From contig JBMNRB010000001.1 of assembly GCA_050944435.1 (NCBI GenBank), forward strand, positions 124,001-188,000: a DNA stretch of 64,000 nt, given 5' to 3'. The DNA comes from Ruminococcus_G sp050944435. GTDB taxonomy: Bacteria; Bacillota; Clostridia; Lachnospirales; Lachnospiraceae. Under the pieces are notes generated by a model. It was not told where the DNA came from, searched no databases, and saw only the letters and a list, made by a program, of their open reading frames with translations. Shown here one piece after another: positions 24,845 through 32,989 of the stretch (positions are counted from its first letter, which is position 1; each line of letters begins with the position of its first letter). The position numbers were made by a program, and so were the translations under genes.

Positions 24845-25729
24845 ATGAAAAGTGAAAAGGATGTGTTAGCGATGATACAGGATATCACACCCCATAAATT
24901 TGCCAATGAGTATCGGCCTCAGCCGCCGGATGAAGATTCTTATGTTTTTTATTTTCTGAATAAGAAGGTGTTGATCCGCTGGAACAAAGATAAACTGACC
25001 TTCCCCAAATTTCGGGATCTGGAACCCTATAATGACGAATTATATGATTCCTATATTTATCTTTTTTCTATAGATGGAAAGAGATATTATCTCTTAGATA
25101 ATATCAATTATCCCATGGATGAAAATTATTCCATGGAACATGTGGAGATATTCCGGAAAGACAGGCCGGACTATCTGGACTTCGCCGGGATCACAGCATA
25201 TCAGCTTCACAGCTGGTACAGAAGCCGCCGTTTCTGCGGCGTCTGCGGAAAACCCATGGTTCACAGCGATAAAGAAAGGATGGTATACTGCGTCAGCTGC
25301 AGACAAATGGAATACCCCAAGATCTGCCCGGCTGTTATCGTGGGAATTGTAAATGGGGACAAAATTCTGATGTCCACTTATGCCAACAGTTCCAAAACCA
25401 GTTATGCGCTGATCGCAGGCTTTGCGGAGATTGGCGAGACAATCGAGGACACGGTAAGGCGGGAAGTAATGGAGGAAGTGGGCCTGAAAGTTAAAAATAT
25501 CCGTTTTTATAAAAGTCAGCCTTGGTCTTTTACCGATACGCTGTTGATGGGATTCTTTGTGGATCTGGACGGAGATGAAACCATTACTCTGGATCACAAT
25601 GAACTTTCTTCCGCCCGGTGGTTCTCTCAGGAAGAGATTCCGGTAGAAGAAAATAATTTAAGTCTTACCAACGAGATGATTATTTATTTTAAAAAGAATG
25701 GAAATGTGTGGAAAGAGGAGACGAAGTAG
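24845..25729 (+). CDS. nudC: NADH pyrophosphatase, Nudix family
   Basis: 294 residues: an N-terminal domain, a zinc ribbon (CGVCGKPM ... CVSCRQ, about residues 131-157) and a Nudix box, GFAEIGETIEDTVRREVMEEVG (split here for length: GFAEIGETIE then REVMEEVG). The SQPWSF block downstream corresponds to the NADH-pyrophosphatase motif SQPWPF. It would cleave NAD(H) to NMN(H) and AMP, and in bacteria also removes NAD caps from RNA. Start ATG 24845 follows AGGAT at a usable distance. It ends inside its own terminator. Confidence 0.9.
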   Translation: MKSEKDVLAMIQDITPHKFANEYRPQPPDEDSYVFYFLNKKVLIRWNKDKLTFPKFRDLEPYNDELYDSYIYLFSIDGKRYYLLDNINYPMDENYSMEHVEIFRKDRPDYLDFAGITAYQLHSWYRSRRFCGVCGKPMVHSDKERMVYCVSCRQMEYPKICPAVIVGIVNGDKILMSTYANSSKTSYALIAGFAEIGETIEDTVRREVMEEVGLKVKNIRFYKSQPWSFTDTLLMGFFVDLDGDETITLDHNELSSARWFSQEEIPVEENNLSLTNEMIIYFKKNGNVWKEETK

Positions 25730-25740
25730 TCTCCTTTTTT
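25717..25740 (+). terminator. Terminator overlapping the nudC stop
   Basis: GGAGAC (25717-25722) pairs with GTCTCC (25729-25734) and is followed by six T. Confidence 0.88.
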
Positions 25741-25833
25741 CTTACCCATTTTTTACAAGAGTTTTATTTAATCCGGATATTAGAAGAGAGAAAAATATGG
25801 TACGTTAACATCAGAAAGTTGGGAGGAATGTGA

Positions 25834-27204
25834 ATGTCAAAAACCTATGTGCTGGATACCAATGTGCTGATTCAGGCGCCATATGCGCTCTACTGTTTCG
25901 AAGATAATCACCTTGTTATACCGCTGGTGGTTCTGGAAGAGTTGGATGGACTGAAAAAGGGAGAAGGTGAAACGGGAGCCAATGCAAGAGAAGCAATCCG
26001 GAATCTGGAACGGCTCAGATGCCAGGGAGATCTCCTGAAAGGGGTGCCCCTGGACAATGGAGGAAGAGTACGTGTGGAGGCCAATTGTGTGGACGTTGCA
26101 CTGCCGGAACACCTTCCGGAAGATAAGATGGACAACCGGATCCTGAAAGTCTGTCTGGGACTGCGGGAGAGAGAAGAAGCGGTGACGCTGGTGACGAAAG
26201 ATATTCTTCTTCGGGTTAAAGCGCAGATGATCGGAGTGGCTGCAGAAGATTTTATGACGGAGCAGGTGGGTTTTGAGGAATCTCAATACACCGGACGCAT
26301 AGAATGTTATGTAGATGAAGAAAAATTTAAGGATTTTAAGAAAAAGGGAATTTCCTGTGACGCTTTGTACCAGGTGGATGATGAGGGAGAGAGACTGGAG
26401 CCCCATCTGGAAGAAAATCAGTTTGTTATATTAAAGGCCGATCAGTCCCGGAAAAAAACACAGCTGGGAAGAGTGGAGGAGAAAAAAGTAGTTCCGCTGG
26501 AATATAAGAAAAGCAAACCCTACGGCGTTACGCCGAGAAACGTAGGGCAGTATTTCCTTCAGGAAGCGCTGATGCTTCCCAGTGAGAAGATCCCGCTTGT
26601 GATTGTAAAAGGCATGGCGGGTACGGCCAAAACCTTTTACTCTCTGGCGGTGGGGCTGGAAAAAATTCTGAATAATCCCCAAGGAGAGTACCGCAGAATT
26701 CTGATCAGCCGACCTAATGCCCAGTTTGATCATGATATAGGTTTTCTGCCGGGAGACGAGCAGGAAAAAATCGCTCCTCTTATGCGGCCCATTTTGGATA
26801 ATCTGGAACAGCTGCTGGATTCGGACGAGGAGGAACGGTATAAAAATGAAAATGAACTGCGAGGTAAAATCGAAGAAGTATTTGACCGGGGAATTATACA
26901 GGCTGAAGCAATGAACTTCATAAGGGGAAGATCCTTCGTACAGACATATTTGATTATCGATGAGGCACAGAATATGACGCCGAATCAGGTGAAAGGGATT
27001 ATTACCAGGGCAGGCAAGGGGACAAAAGTCATTTTGCTGGGGGATCCCAACCAGATTGATCAGCCCTTCCTGGACGAACGCACCAACGGTTTGTCGTATG
27101 CGGCGGAACACATGAAGGGAAGCCCTTACTGCTGCCAGATAACACTGACGGCTCAGGAATGTGAGCGCTCCCAGCTGGCATCGGATGCAATTGTAAGATT
27201 ATAA
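25834..27204 (+). CDS. PIN domain-PhoH ATPase (YlaK/PhoH2-like)
   Basis: 456 residues. The N-terminal PIN nuclease domain (about 1-140) shows YVLDTNVLIQ, the Glu in VVLEELDGLKKG and a later acidic pair in KMDNRIL. The C-terminal PhoH ATPase (about 230-456) has Walker A GMAGTAKTF and Walker B YLIIDEAQNM with LLGDPNQID. PhoH2 proteins are ATP-dependent RNA helicase-nucleases acting in RNA turnover. Start ATG 25834 follows GGGAGG. It is monocistronic or paired with the HPr-like gene 23 bases later. Confidence 0.9.
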   Translation: MSKTYVLDTNVLIQAPYALYCFEDNHLVIPLVVLEELDGLKKGEGETGANAREAIRNLERLRCQGDLLKGVPLDNGGRVRVEANCVDVALPEHLPEDKMDNRILKVCLGLREREEAVTLVTKDILLRVKAQMIGVAAEDFMTEQVGFEESQYTGRIECYVDEEKFKDFKKKGISCDALYQVDDEGERLEPHLEENQFVILKADQSRKKTQLGRVEEKKVVPLEYKKSKPYGVTPRNVGQYFLQEALMLPSEKIPLVIVKGMAGTAKTFYSLAVGLEKILNNPQGEYRRILISRPNAQFDHDIGFLPGDEQEKIAPLMRPILDNLEQLLDSDEEERYKNENELRGKIEEVFDRGIIQAEAMNFIRGRSFVQTYLIIDEAQNMTPNQVKGIITRAGKGTKVILLGDPNQIDQPFLDERTNGLSYAAEHMKGSPYCCQITLTAQECERSQLASDAIVRL

Positions 27205-27227
27205 TAAAAAGAAAGGATGAGAAGACA

Positions 27228-27464
27228 ATGGAAGTAATGAAAATCATGCTGGACACTCTGGAAAAAGTAAAAAATTTTACGGAAGACGCGGAAAAATGTG
27301 ATGCAGATATGGATTTGATCAGCGGGAGATCCTATGTGGACGCCCGGTCGATCCTCGGTGTCTGCAGTCTTATCAGAAACCGGCCGCTGACTCTGAAAAT
27401 CTATGCAGATTATCCGGAATTTCTGCAGGTGAAAAAAAGAATGGAAAAATATCAGGTGGAATAA
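27228..27464 (+). CDS. HPr-like protein lacking the phosphorylatable histidine
   Basis: 78 residues. The second half, SGRSYVDARSILGVCSL, matches the region of HPr around regulatory Ser46. The first half, where HPr has His15 in a G-x-H-A-R context, contains no histidine at all. It therefore cannot carry phosphate in the usual PTS relay and may be a regulatory HPr-fold protein. AGGAT upstream of ATG 27228. No EI or EII genes are near. Confidence 0.75.
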   Translation: MEVMKIMLDTLEKVKNFTEDAEKCDADMDLISGRSYVDARSILGVCSLIRNRPLTLKIYADYPEFLQVKKRMEKYQVE

Positions 27465-27475
27465 CGATGACTGCT

Positions 27476-27499
27476 GACTGCTTCGGCAGTCTTTTTTTT
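27476..27499 (+). terminator. Terminator after HPr-like gene
   Basis: GACTGC (27476-27481), tetraloop TTCG and GCAGTC (27486-27491), followed by eight T. Confidence 0.92.
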
Positions 27500-27577
27500 A
27501 GGAATTAATTATGTTGTGAAAAATAGACAAAAAAATATTCTTTACTTTGACAAAGTGACAAAGTGATGTGTTTTCTA

Positions 27578-27606
27578 TTGACAAAAGGGGAAAAATATTA
27601 TATATG
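27578..27606 (+). promoter_or_regulatory. Promoter of the first URO-D gene
   Basis: A perfect TTGACA (27578-27583) stands 17 bases before TATATG (27601-27606) in an AT-rich stretch. Another TTGACA at 27547 sits in a short direct repeat (ACAAAGTG twice). Two operator sites follow immediately downstream, as expected for repression. Confidence 0.65.
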
Positions 27607-27620
27607 TGTATTATGCAAAA

Positions 27621-27634
27621 TGCTCGCGGGGGCA
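27621..27634. promoter_or_regulatory. LacI-type operator site O1 (module A)
   Basis: TGCTCGCGGGGGCA, an imperfect palindrome of the motif seen at 27695 and twice before the transporter genes. It lies just past the predicted transcription start of the URO-D gene. Confidence 0.65.
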
Positions 27635-27694
27635 AAAAGTTTTTTTGTTTATATTTGTCCACATTTTTGTGCAGTAAATACATTTGCCCCAAAT

Positions 27695-27708
27695 TGCTCG
27701 CGCGAGCA
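27695..27708. promoter_or_regulatory. LacI-type operator site O2 (module A)
   Basis: TGCTCGCGCGAGCA is a perfect 14-base palindrome with the central CG typical of LacI-family operators. Its centre is 74 bases from that of O1, close to seven helical turns, so looping is possible. Confidence 0.72.
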
Positions 27709-27758
27709 AAAAGCGGAATGTATCTCAAATATTTTAGTCTATAGTAAAGGAGAACACG

Positions 27759-29015
27759 ATGACGTCAAAAGAAAGGGTAAAAGTTTCATTTGCACATAAG
27801 CAGCCGGATAAAATGGCTGTAGATTTTGGAGGATTTTCCTGTTCACAGGCCAATGCATTGGTTGTTGATGAACTAAGAGAATATTACGGATTAAAAAAGG
27901 AACCGGTGAAAATCATTGATATGTCTACCATGACGGGAATTATGGATCCGGATCTGAAAGATGTTTTGGGAAGTGACGTCCAGTTTTTGGATCCTAAATA
28001 CGACACATTCGGCCATATAAATGATAATTGGAAAGAGTGGCAGTATCATGGAAAGACAGTGCTGATTCCAGGAAACTGTACGATAGATGATGATGGCAGC
28101 GGCGGATATTATGTATATCCAATGGGTGATTCCACAGCAAAAGCAAGCGGCCATATGCCGGCTGGCGGATATTACTTTGATAATATTATGCGAGCTCCGG
28201 AGTTTGATGAAGATACGGCCAATCCGGAGGACAATATAGAGGAATGTCAGATAATTTCCGATGAGGATCTTGCATATTATCGTAAGGTTGCGGATAAATA
28301 TAAAGACAGCGAAAGAGCCATGGTGATTTCTCCTGGATACTACGCGCTGGGAGATGCGGCAAACATTCCCGGTCCGAATGTAAAAGAGCCAAAAGGGATT
28401 CGCAGCCTGGAGGAATGGTATATGGCGCCGCTTTTATACCCTGATTATGTACATGAAGTTTTTGCGGCTGAAGCAGAAAGAGCGGTCAAATCCTTTGAAA
28501 GAATTTATGATGTTTTAGGCAATGACATTGATGTGATGTATATTTGCGGGACTGACTTTGGTACCCAGAGAGGTCCTTTTGTAAACCCGGATGTTTTTGC
28601 AGAATTTTACCTGCCGTATTATAAAAAGATGAATGACTGGATTCATGAGCATACGGAATGGAAAACATTAAAACACAGCTGCGGAGGTATTTTCCCTATT
28701 CTGCCTCTGCTGATAGAGAGCGGATTTGATTCAGTGAATCCGGTTCAGTGTTCGGCTGCAGGAATGGATCCTCAAAAATTGAAGGATACTTATGGCAAAG
28801 ATATCCTGTTCTGGGGAGGAGGCGTGGATACCCAGAAAGTTCTGCCTTTTGGAACTCCCGAAGAAGTAAAAGATCAGGTGAAACAGCGCTGTGAGATTTT
28901 TTCAAAAGATGGGGGATATATTTTTAATACCATTCATATTATTCAGGCCAACACACCTGTAGCCAATATTGCGGCAATGATTGATGCGATAAAAGAATTT
29001 AATGGTGAAAAATAG
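27759..29015 (+). CDS. URO-D superfamily protein, methyltransferase-like (module A)
   Basis: 418 residues. The second half has the COG0407/MtaA-type landmarks TLKHSCGGIFPIL (His-x-Cys, about residue 305), FWGGGVDTQKVLPFGTPEEV and NTIHIIQANTP. His-x-Cys is the zinc pair of corrinoid/thiol methyltransferases; the third ligand Cys of MtaA is replaced by His in the NTIH block. Heme-pathway uroporphyrinogen decarboxylase is therefore unlikely. A paralogue of identical length lies at 51847. It is followed by a LacI regulator and a sugar ABC transporter, which suggests action on an imported, perhaps methylated, carbohydrate (inference). AAGGAG precedes the ATG. Confidence 0.78.
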   Translation: MTSKERVKVSFAHKQPDKMAVDFGGFSCSQANALVVDELREYYGLKKEPVKIIDMSTMTGIMDPDLKDVLGSDVQFLDPKYDTFGHINDNWKEWQYHGKTVLIPGNCTIDDDGSGGYYVYPMGDSTAKASGHMPAGGYYFDNIMRAPEFDEDTANPEDNIEECQIISDEDLAYYRKVADKYKDSERAMVISPGYYALGDAANIPGPNVKEPKGIRSLEEWYMAPLLYPDYVHEVFAAEAERAVKSFERIYDVLGNDIDVMYICGTDFGTQRGPFVNPDVFAEFYLPYYKKMNDWIHEHTEWKTLKHSCGGIFPILPLLIESGFDSVNPVQCSAAGMDPQKLKDTYGKDILFWGGGVDTQKVLPFGTPEEVKDQVKQRCEIFSKDGGYIFNTIHIIQANTPVANIAAMIDAIKEFNGEK

Positions 29016-29034
29016 CAAGTTCGTGTAACTTTCC

Positions 29035-29066
29035 GGATCCGGATTATATATCCGGATCCTTGTCTT
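29035..29066 (+). terminator. Palindromic terminator after first URO-D gene
   Basis: GGATCCGGAT (29035-29044) and ATCCGGATCC (29050-29059) form a ten-pair perfect stem, then TTGTCTT. The U-tract is moderate. Confidence 0.75.
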
Positions 29067-29099
29067 AAAAACAGCGCCGATTTATACAAAGAAATTAAG

Positions 29100-29129
29100 T
29101 TGACAGATTAATATTTCCAACGGTATCAT
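29100..29129 (+). promoter_or_regulatory. Promoter of the LacI-type regulator gene
   Basis: TTGACA (29100-29105) and TATCAT (29124-29129) with 18 bases between. No copy of the GC-rich operator is present here, so the regulator does not appear to control itself through that site. Confidence 0.65.
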
Positions 29130-29170
29130 AAACAGTGATCATACTATTTTGTGTAAGGAGGTGTGCTTAT

Positions 29171-30229
29171 TTGAAAGTTACATTGCAGCAAGTTGCAGAA
29201 TATGCCAATGTATCAAGAAGAACAGTTGACCGTGTGATTAATCAACGGGGCAATGTCAGACCGGAAGTGGAACAGCGGGTGAAAGAAGCCTTGGAAGTTT
29301 TGGACTATCAGCCCAATAAACTGGCAAGCGCCCTTGCATATAGTAAAAATCAGAAGACAATCTGTGTCATTTACCAGGGAGATGGTTTTTTTGATTCAGA
29401 TGCAGGAGCGGATGTGGAGCGCGGCATTGCCGATGCCACAAGGGAGCTGAAAGATTTCGGCATCTCTGTTGAAGTAATCTGTGAAAATATATATGATCCT
29501 GAAGAATATGCGGAAAAGATGGAGTTAATGGTAAAAAAAGGGGTGAGCGGCTTCGCCCTGCGCGGGCCAAACTCTCAGGTGCTACGTGACAAAATTAATG
29601 AACTTGCAGACAGGGGCATTCCGGTTGTAACGTTTAATTCTGATATTACAAAGAGCAAACGGGTATATTTTCTGGGACAGGATGTTTATCAAAGCGGAAG
29701 AGCGGCGGGCAACATTATGTCCAAGATCATCAGACCCGGGGAAAAGATTATCATCGAGTGCGGAATTCCGGATTTTTATGCACACCATCTTCGGGTGGAT
29801 GGTTTCGTTTATGAAATGAAAAAACACGGCTTTGAAGAGGAACAGTGGATTATGCTAAGAAGCGGGGATCAGGTTAATTCGACCTATGAACAGCAGTATA
29901 AGACGGTGTACCGCGGACTGGAAGAGATTTTTGCAAATGAAAATGGTATCCGGGGAATTTATATGTCGGTAGAACCCAACAGAGCCTGCGGCGATTTTCT
30001 GCGGGCGAACAATCTGAGTGAAAAACCCTATGTCATCTGCCACGATTCTTCAAAAGAAAATGTGGATTTCCTGAAAACCGGTATTTTTGATTTTATTATT
30101 GATCAAAATATGTATTTACAGGGATTTCAGTCTTTAATTATCCTGAAAGATATTTTGCGGGACGGCATCATAAAAGAACAGGAGTATATTTCAGATCTGG
30201 TAATATTTAATTCTGCCTGCTTGAAGTAA
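29171..30229 (+). CDS. LacI family transcriptional regulator (module A)
   Basis: 352 residues from TTG 29171; AAGGAGG at 29155-29161 and the conserved opening KVTLQQVAEYANVS decide the start. Residues 1-55 are the LacI helix-turn-helix plus hinge helix (RRTVDRVINQRGNVRPE; NKLASALAYSK). The rest is a periplasmic-binding-type sugar domain, with ALRGPNSQVLRDKI and GIPVVTFNSDI. It probably binds the TGCKCGCG-type sites at 27621, 27695, 30329 and 30370 and releases on the transported sugar. A paralogue begins at 63272. Confidence 0.88.
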   Translation: MKVTLQQVAEYANVSRRTVDRVINQRGNVRPEVEQRVKEALEVLDYQPNKLASALAYSKNQKTICVIYQGDGFFDSDAGADVERGIADATRELKDFGISVEVICENIYDPEEYAEKMELMVKKGVSGFALRGPNSQVLRDKINELADRGIPVVTFNSDITKSKRVYFLGQDVYQSGRAAGNIMSKIIRPGEKIIIECGIPDFYAHHLRVDGFVYEMKKHGFEEEQWIMLRSGDQVNSTYEQQYKTVYRGLEEIFANENGIRGIYMSVEPNRACGDFLRANNLSEKPYVICHDSSKENVDFLKTGIFDFIIDQNMYLQGFQSLIILKDILRDGIIKEQEYISDLVIFNSACLK

Positions 30230-30286
30230 AAGTGCACAAAAAAAGAATAAAAAAAACGGGAAAATTGATAAAAATATGAAAAGTGG

Positions 30287-30314
30287 TTGACTTTATAAAA
30301 ATGTATGTTATGCT
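30287..30314 (+). promoter_or_regulatory. Promoter of the module A sugar transporter
   Basis: TTGACT (30287-30292) and TATGCT (30309-30314) with 16 bases between, followed at once by two operator copies. Confidence 0.6.
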
Positions 30315-30328
30315 GTTTATATAAGAAA

Positions 30329-30342
30329 TGCGCGCGAGGGCA
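30329..30342. promoter_or_regulatory. LacI-type operator site O3 (module A)
   Basis: TGCGCGCGAGGGCA, identical to O4. Together with O1 and O2 it gives the consensus TGCKCGCGVRRGCA. Confidence 0.7.
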
Positions 30343-30369
30343 AACGGCGCATTTTATTCGGGGCAAAAA

Positions 30370-30383
30370 TGCGCGCGAGGGCA
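30370..30383. promoter_or_regulatory. LacI-type operator site O4 (module A)
   Basis: A second identical TGCGCGCGAGGGCA, centred 41 bases after O3, about four helical turns. Both copies share flanking bases, so the unit may be a recent duplication. Confidence 0.7.
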
Positions 30384-30415
30384 AAATGCAGAAAGAATAG
30401 GATGGAGAGTGAGAG

Positions 30416-31936
30416 ATGAGTGAAATGGTGAATGAAAAGATTCTTGAGATGAAAGATATCACGGTAGAATTCCCAGGAGTTTTGGCACTCGATAAAGTTC
30501 AGTTCGAAGCCTATCGGGGAGAGGTACATATTCTGCTTGGAGAAAATGGAGCAGGCAAATCCACGATCATGAAAGTACTTGCAGGAGTTAATACAAATTA
30601 TTCCGGTACGGTAAAGTATAAAGGCGAGGAGATTGTCTGCAAGGACATTTTGGAGCAGAGAAATCGCGGTATCAGCATGATCTTTCAGGAAATGAATTTA
30701 TTAAACAATCTGACCGTGGCTGAGAACATTTTCCAGGGTAATCCGCCCCGTACCAAGATGGGAACCATCGACTGGAAGAGGATGAATGAAGAAGCAAGAA
30801 AATTCCTTGATTCCATCAATTGTGATATCTCTGAAAAAGCAGAGGTAAGTACCCTCAGCGTTGGGCAGATGCAGATGGTTGAGATTGCAAAAGCTCTTTC
30901 CATTGACGCTGATGTAATCATCATGGACGAACCGACCTCGGCTCTGACGGAGAAAGAGGTGGATGCGCTTTTTGATGTAATAGCGGACCTGAAAGCAAAA
31001 AAAGTTGCGATTATGTATATTTCTCACCGTATGGAGGAAATTTTCCGGATTGGCGACCGGGTAACGATCTTCCGTGACGGCAAGTATATCGATTCCAAGA
31101 TGATTGCCGATACGACTTTAGATGAACTGATCAGCATGATGGTTGGCCGGGAGATGTCCTCTTATTATCCAAAAGTTGATGTGCCTAAAGGCGAGGTATT
31201 CCTGGAGACAAAGGATATTAAAAGCGGAAAAGTGTTAAAAGGCGTTTCCTTTAAAGCTCACGCAGGAGAGATTACTACCTTCTATGGGCTGATGGGAGCG
31301 GGACGAACAGAACTTGTGCGAGCCATTTTTGGAGCGGATAAATTTGACAGCGGCGAGATTTATGTAAAGGGTAAGAAAGCCAATATCCGAAGCTGTGAGG
31401 AAGCGACCAACAAATACCAGATCGCCCTCCTGACGGAAGACAGAAAGCAGCAGGGGCTGATTCTTTCCTTCGATCTTAATAAAAATATTTCTCTGGCAAA
31501 TTTGAAAAAACATTGTTCAGCCTTTGGCTTTAAATTAAAAGAAGAAATGGAGGCCAATACTGAACTTGCCAAAAAACTTACCGTTAAAACTCCATCGATT
31601 AGACAGCTTGCAGGAAACTTAAGCGGCGGAAATCAGCAAAAAGTTGTTATCTGCAAGTGGCTGAACGCTGATTCGGAAATCATCATTTTCGACGAGCCCA
31701 CACGTGGTATTGACGTAGGCGCCAAAGTGGAAATTTATAATGTGATGAATCAGCTGAAAGAGCAGGGAAAAGCGGTTATTGTTGTTTCTTCTGAACTTAC
31801 AGAAGCGATCGGTATCAGTGACAGCATGTATGTAATGCATGAAGGGGAAATTACAGGTCATTTAGATAAAGAAGAGCTTGTGGGAATCACAGAAGAAAGT
31901 GTTTTGAAATATGCAACGGGAGTTGCACGTAAATAA
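30416..31936 (+). CDS. Sugar ABC transporter ATPase, RbsA-like (module A)
   Basis: 506 residues with two fused cassettes, as in ribose/galactose-type importers. The first half is intact: Walker A GENGAGKST, Walker B IIMDEPTSALT. The second half has the degenerate P-loop normal for this family (GLMGAGRTE) but a full LSGGNQQKVVICKW and FDEPTRGID. It drives the permease at 31956 with the binding protein at 32990. Controlled by O3/O4. Sugar unknown. Confidence 0.93.
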   Translation: MSEMVNEKILEMKDITVEFPGVLALDKVQFEAYRGEVHILLGENGAGKSTIMKVLAGVNTNYSGTVKYKGEEIVCKDILEQRNRGISMIFQEMNLLNNLTVAENIFQGNPPRTKMGTIDWKRMNEEARKFLDSINCDISEKAEVSTLSVGQMQMVEIAKALSIDADVIIMDEPTSALTEKEVDALFDVIADLKAKKVAIMYISHRMEEIFRIGDRVTIFRDGKYIDSKMIADTTLDELISMMVGREMSSYYPKVDVPKGEVFLETKDIKSGKVLKGVSFKAHAGEITTFYGLMGAGRTELVRAIFGADKFDSGEIYVKGKKANIRSCEEATNKYQIALLTEDRKQQGLILSFDLNKNISLANLKKHCSAFGFKLKEEMEANTELAKKLTVKTPSIRQLAGNLSGGNQQKVVICKWLNADSEIIIFDEPTRGIDVGAKVEIYNVMNQLKEQGKAVIVVSSELTEAIGISDSMYVMHEGEITGHLDKEELVGITEESVLKYATGVARK

Positions 31937-31955
31937 CGGCCAGTGGAGGAGAAAA

Positions 31956-32915
31956 ATGAGTAAAGTAAAAAAAGTATTAAGCAATGATTATATGTCTGCC
32001 GTAATGGTTTTGGTTGTCCTTATAATTGCAATGGCAATTCTCTCACCGGTATTCCTGACCGGAACCAACCTTATTAATGTATTGAACCAGGTAATCGTGT
32101 ACGCAATTCTTGGCGCCGGCATGAGCTGCGTTATTTATACAGGCGGTATTGACCTTTCTGTTGGGGCGATTCTTGCAGTTGCCGGTATATTATGCGGAAA
32201 AATGATGCACGCCAATGTGCCTATGGTTCTGGCTATCATCGGAGGTATTTTGGTTGCGGTAGTAATCGGTGCAGCCAATGGATTTCTTGTTTCTTACTGT
32301 AAACTTCAGCCAATGATTGCTACTCTTGGTGTTTTCCAGATAGCCCGCGGCGTTGCCCTCACAATTACAGGCGGACGTACGGTAACAGGATTTTCTGATG
32401 CGTTCAAATGGATCGGAAATGGAAAACTTTTCGGAACTGAGATTCCGGTGGCAGTGCTTTTCATGCTGATCATTTACATTATTGTTTATTATGTAATGAA
32501 ATACAGAAGACTGGGACGTATTTTATATTCCATCGGCGGTAATCAGGAAGCGACAAGACTTTCCGGTATCAACGTTCGGAAATACAAAATGTATTCCTAT
32601 ATGATTAACGGTCTTATGGCAGGTATTGCAGGTATTATCTACACGGCAAAACTGAATTCCGCACAGGGTATTGCAGGCGAAGGTTATGAGCTTGATGCAA
32701 TTGCAGCGGCAGTTATCGGCGGAACAAGTCTTCTTGGAGGCCGTGGAAGTATCTGGGGAACACTGATCGGCGCCATTGTAATGGGAGTTATCCGCAATGG
32801 TATGAATCTTTTGAATATTTCTTCTTATATTCAGCAGATTGTCCTGGGTGCAATCATTATTCTCGCCGTATTGTTTGACAGTTATAAAGCAAAGCTTATG
32901 GCAAAATCAAAATAA
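31956..32915 (+). CDS. Sugar ABC transporter permease, RbsC-like (module A)
   Basis: 319 residues, eight to ten hydrophobic segments, BPD_transp_2 family. ATG 31956 with GGAGG is preferred to the earlier ATG inside the ATPase gene. Landmarks are GMSCVIYTGGIDLSVGAILA, GNQEATRLSGINVRKYK and AAAVIGGTSLLGGRGS. It forms the membrane channel for the module A sugar. Confidence 0.93.
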   Translation: MSKVKKVLSNDYMSAVMVLVVLIIAMAILSPVFLTGTNLINVLNQVIVYAILGAGMSCVIYTGGIDLSVGAILAVAGILCGKMMHANVPMVLAIIGGILVAVVIGAANGFLVSYCKLQPMIATLGVFQIARGVALTITGGRTVTGFSDAFKWIGNGKLFGTEIPVAVLFMLIIYIIVYYVMKYRRLGRILYSIGGNQEATRLSGINVRKYKMYSYMINGLMAGIAGIIYTAKLNSAQGIAGEGYELDAIAAAVIGGTSLLGGRGSIWGTLIGAIVMGVIRNGMNLLNISSYIQQIVLGAIIILAVLFDSYKAKLMAKSK

Positions 32916-32989
32916 GAAGTAGTTTATTGGATGAGTGATTTTGACCCGCTGGGTGAAAATAAATTATACTTTGAAAGGAGTAAAGAAGG

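Noticed and set aside
27547..27567. Direct repeat ACAAAGTG as a CRISPR- or iteron-like array
   Set aside because: Only two adjacent copies without spacers; more likely part of a promoter or regulator site.
27759..29015. Annotation as heme-pathway uroporphyrinogen decarboxylase
   Set aside because: The His-x-Cys block, the lack of other heme genes and the sugar-transport context point to methyltransferase-like members of the superfamily. The same holds for 51847.
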